Positions 5,970 through 6,819 of a stretch of DNA of 6,819 bases are shown here, piece by piece. Location: the NCBI GenBank assembly GCA_013204125.1, contig JABMOP010000427.1, positions 1 through 6,819 of the forward strand, written 5' to 3'. Source of the stretch: Rhodospirillales bacterium (GTDB taxonomy: Bacteria > Pseudomonadota > Alphaproteobacteria > Rhodospirillales > UBA2165). Both the position numbers and the translations under genes were made by a program. Numbering within the stretch: the first letter of the stretch is position 1; every line of letters starts with the position of its first letter. The notes beneath the pieces were generated by a model, which searched no databases, was not told the DNA's origin, and was given only the letters and a program-made list of their open reading frames with translations.

Positions 5970-6457
5970 GGTCCAGTTCCGAAAAATTTGTGCAAAACCT
6001 TATCGCCGGGTTTTATGCCGAGCCTGGATACCGTGCCGCCGTTGACTTCTAAGACGGCGCGCGCCCGTCCCTTGGAGGCAATAATGGCATCGGACTGGGG
6101 AACCGTACGCTCGGCAATATTGATGATGCGCCCATCGGCGCCAATGAAAATCATATCGAGCGGAAGATAAGTGTTCCGCATCCACATGGTAATGCGCTGC
6201 GGGCGCACATAATCGAACAACATGCCGGCATCGGGTTTCATTGAACGCCGATACATCAGTCCCTGAGATTGCTGCCGGTCGGTGAGGGCCATTTCTACAT
6301 CAAAAATATGCCGGCCGCCCTTAGCGGCGATCACAAGGCGGTCTTTGCCGAACGCGACCAGCCCTTGCGCTTTGGTCGAGATGGCAAACGACACAAAGCT
6401 GAGAAACGCCAATAAAGCGCCCCGCCGCGTATAAATGGAATTCAATTTATTAACCAT
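5966..6457 (-). CDS. DUF192 family protein, probably exported
   Basis: This 163-residue protein has an N-terminal signal-like segment (charged start, R11-R12, hydrophobic stretch about 13-27, likely cut after TKA at 30), then a single DUF192 domain. Family marks are FDVEMA (52-57), GLMYR (66-70), GMLF (78-81), WMRNT (92-96), LDMIF (100-104), a P120-x-S122 turn, AVLEV (134-138) and a final PGDKV. DUF192 proteins are common small periplasmic or exported proteins with no established function. The twin arginine lacks the rest of a strong Tat motif, so Sec export is as likely. The start at 6457 gives a complete signal peptide. The other nearby ATG (6465) is out of frame. Its stop codon overlaps that of the convergent methyltransferase in the shared bases TTAA. 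Confidence 0.88.
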   Translation of the reverse strand: MVNKLNSIYTRRGALLAFLSFVSFAISTKAQGLVAFGKDRLVIAAKGGRHIFDVEMALTDRQQSQGLMYRRSMKPDAGMLFDYVRPQRITMWMRNTYLPLDMIFIGADGRIINIAERTVPQSDAIIASKGRARAVLEVNGGTVSRLGIKPGDKVLHKFFGTGP

Positions 6458-6463
6458 CGGTCC

Positions 6464-6491
6464 ATTATGATAATTCTAGAGCCCGCGCCAA
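6464..6491 (-). promoter_or_regulatory. Candidate promoter of the DUF192 gene
   Basis: On the minus strand, TTGGCG (6486-6491) and CATAAT (6464-6469) are spaced by 16 bases and match the sigma-70 hexamers in four and five positions. Transcription would begin about at the ATG of the DUF192 gene (6457), which has no Shine-Dalgarno sequence, so the message could be leaderless. Confidence 0.35.
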
Positions 6492-6554
6492 GGTTTTCGT
6501 TGAAACCCATTGACGAATGGTCTACCAGAGGGGCTTGAAGCCTGCGTCTAAATT

Positions 6555-6560
6555 GAGGAA
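6555..6560 (+). promoter_or_regulatory. Ribosome binding site supporting a GTG start
   Basis: GAGGAA lies six bases before the GTG at 6567 and supports that non-ATG codon as the glycosyltransferase start. Confidence 0.7.
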
Positions 6561-6566
6561 ATTTGA

Positions 6567-6819
6567 GTGACCGACAGCGTTCGAATTTTTATCGGCTACG
6601 ATCCACGCGAAGCCGTCGCCTATAACGTGCTTTGTCATTCCATCAATGCCCGTGCCGGCACCCCGGTTGCTATCGAGCCCTTGATGCTGACCCAGTTGGG
6701 CGATTTGATGTGGCGTGACCGGCACAATCTGCAATCGACGGATTTTTCGTTTTCCAGGTTTCTAACCCCCTATTTATGCGATTTTCAAGGCTGGGCGATT
6801 TTTATGGATTGCGACATGC
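6567..6819 (+). CDS. Glycosyltransferase, GT-A fold, GT8-like (partial, C-terminus beyond right edge)
   Basis: The frame is open from GTG at 6567 to the window edge, giving the first 84 residues. VRIFIGYDPREAVAYNV (5-21) is the first Rossmann-like strand and helix of a nucleotide-sugar-dependent glycosyltransferase. STDFSFSRFLTPYL (57-70) and WAIFMDCDM (76-84) follow. D81-C82-D83 is the DxD motif that holds the metal and the sugar nucleotide in GT-A enzymes. This arrangement resembles GT8-like bacterial proteins. The sugar and acceptor cannot be told. A well-placed GAGGAA precedes the GTG. The gene is divergent from the DUF192 gene across 109 bases. The rest of the catalytic domain is outside the window. 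Confidence 0.82.
   Translation, partial: MTDSVRIFIGYDPREAVAYNVLCHSINARAGTPVAIEPLMLTQLGDLMWRDRHNLQSTDFSFSRFLTPYLCDFQGWAIFMDCDM

Noticed and set aside
6511..6547. Short inverted repeats (CCATT/AATGG and GGCTTGAAGCC) before the glycosyltransferase
   Set aside because: The stems are four to five bases and the second has almost no loop; such repeats are expected by chance and no operator family is recognised.

Overview
The window reads as ordinary chromosomal DNA of moderate GC from a free-living Gram-negative bacterium, most likely an alphaproteobacterium of the Rhodospirillales/marine type. This is inferred from protein style: a NUDT19-like Nudix hydrolase with an ETFEESGI box, small stand-alone PilZ proteins, bacterial SULT-like sulfotransferases and a DUF192 lipoprotein-like exported protein. 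I see no tRNA, rRNA, CRISPR, insertion sequence, phage gene or attachment site. Coding density is high and no gap exceeds about 120 bases.

Layout from left to right. 1-438 (-) is the N-terminal part of a Nudix hydrolase that runs off the left edge. It diverges from 533-1141 (+), a two-domain YCII-family protein. That gene converges, with a gap of 9 bases, on 1151-1888 (-), a TauE/SafE-type (TSUP) membrane transporter. Divergent from the transporter come two consecutive small genes, 1987-2292 and 2342-2632 (+), each encoding one PilZ (c-di-GMP receptor) domain. They converge on a three-gene minus-strand cluster that is transcribed from about 5184 down to 2659: an SDR-family protein, an HpcH/HpaI-type aldolase and a PAPS-dependent sulfotransferase, with gaps of 28 and 35 bases. 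Two adjacent hairpins sit at the convergent junction near 2646-2678. Divergent from the cluster is 5304-5969 (+), a CCoAOMT-like O-methyltransferase. Its stop codon overlaps that of 5966-6457 (-), an exported DUF192 protein. The right edge holds the start of a glycosyltransferase (6567 onward, +) with a DxD motif.

The only group that looks like a functional unit is the SDR-aldolase-sulfotransferase cluster, possibly with the divergent O-methyltransferase. Its substrate cannot be read from sequence. The most unusual molecular point is that the SDR keeps the cofactor fold and active-site Lys but lacks the catalytic Ser and Tyr. The PilZ pair is a second point of interest. I found no convincing evidence of an undescribed defence, mobile or RNA-based system; most genes are recognisable members of common families.
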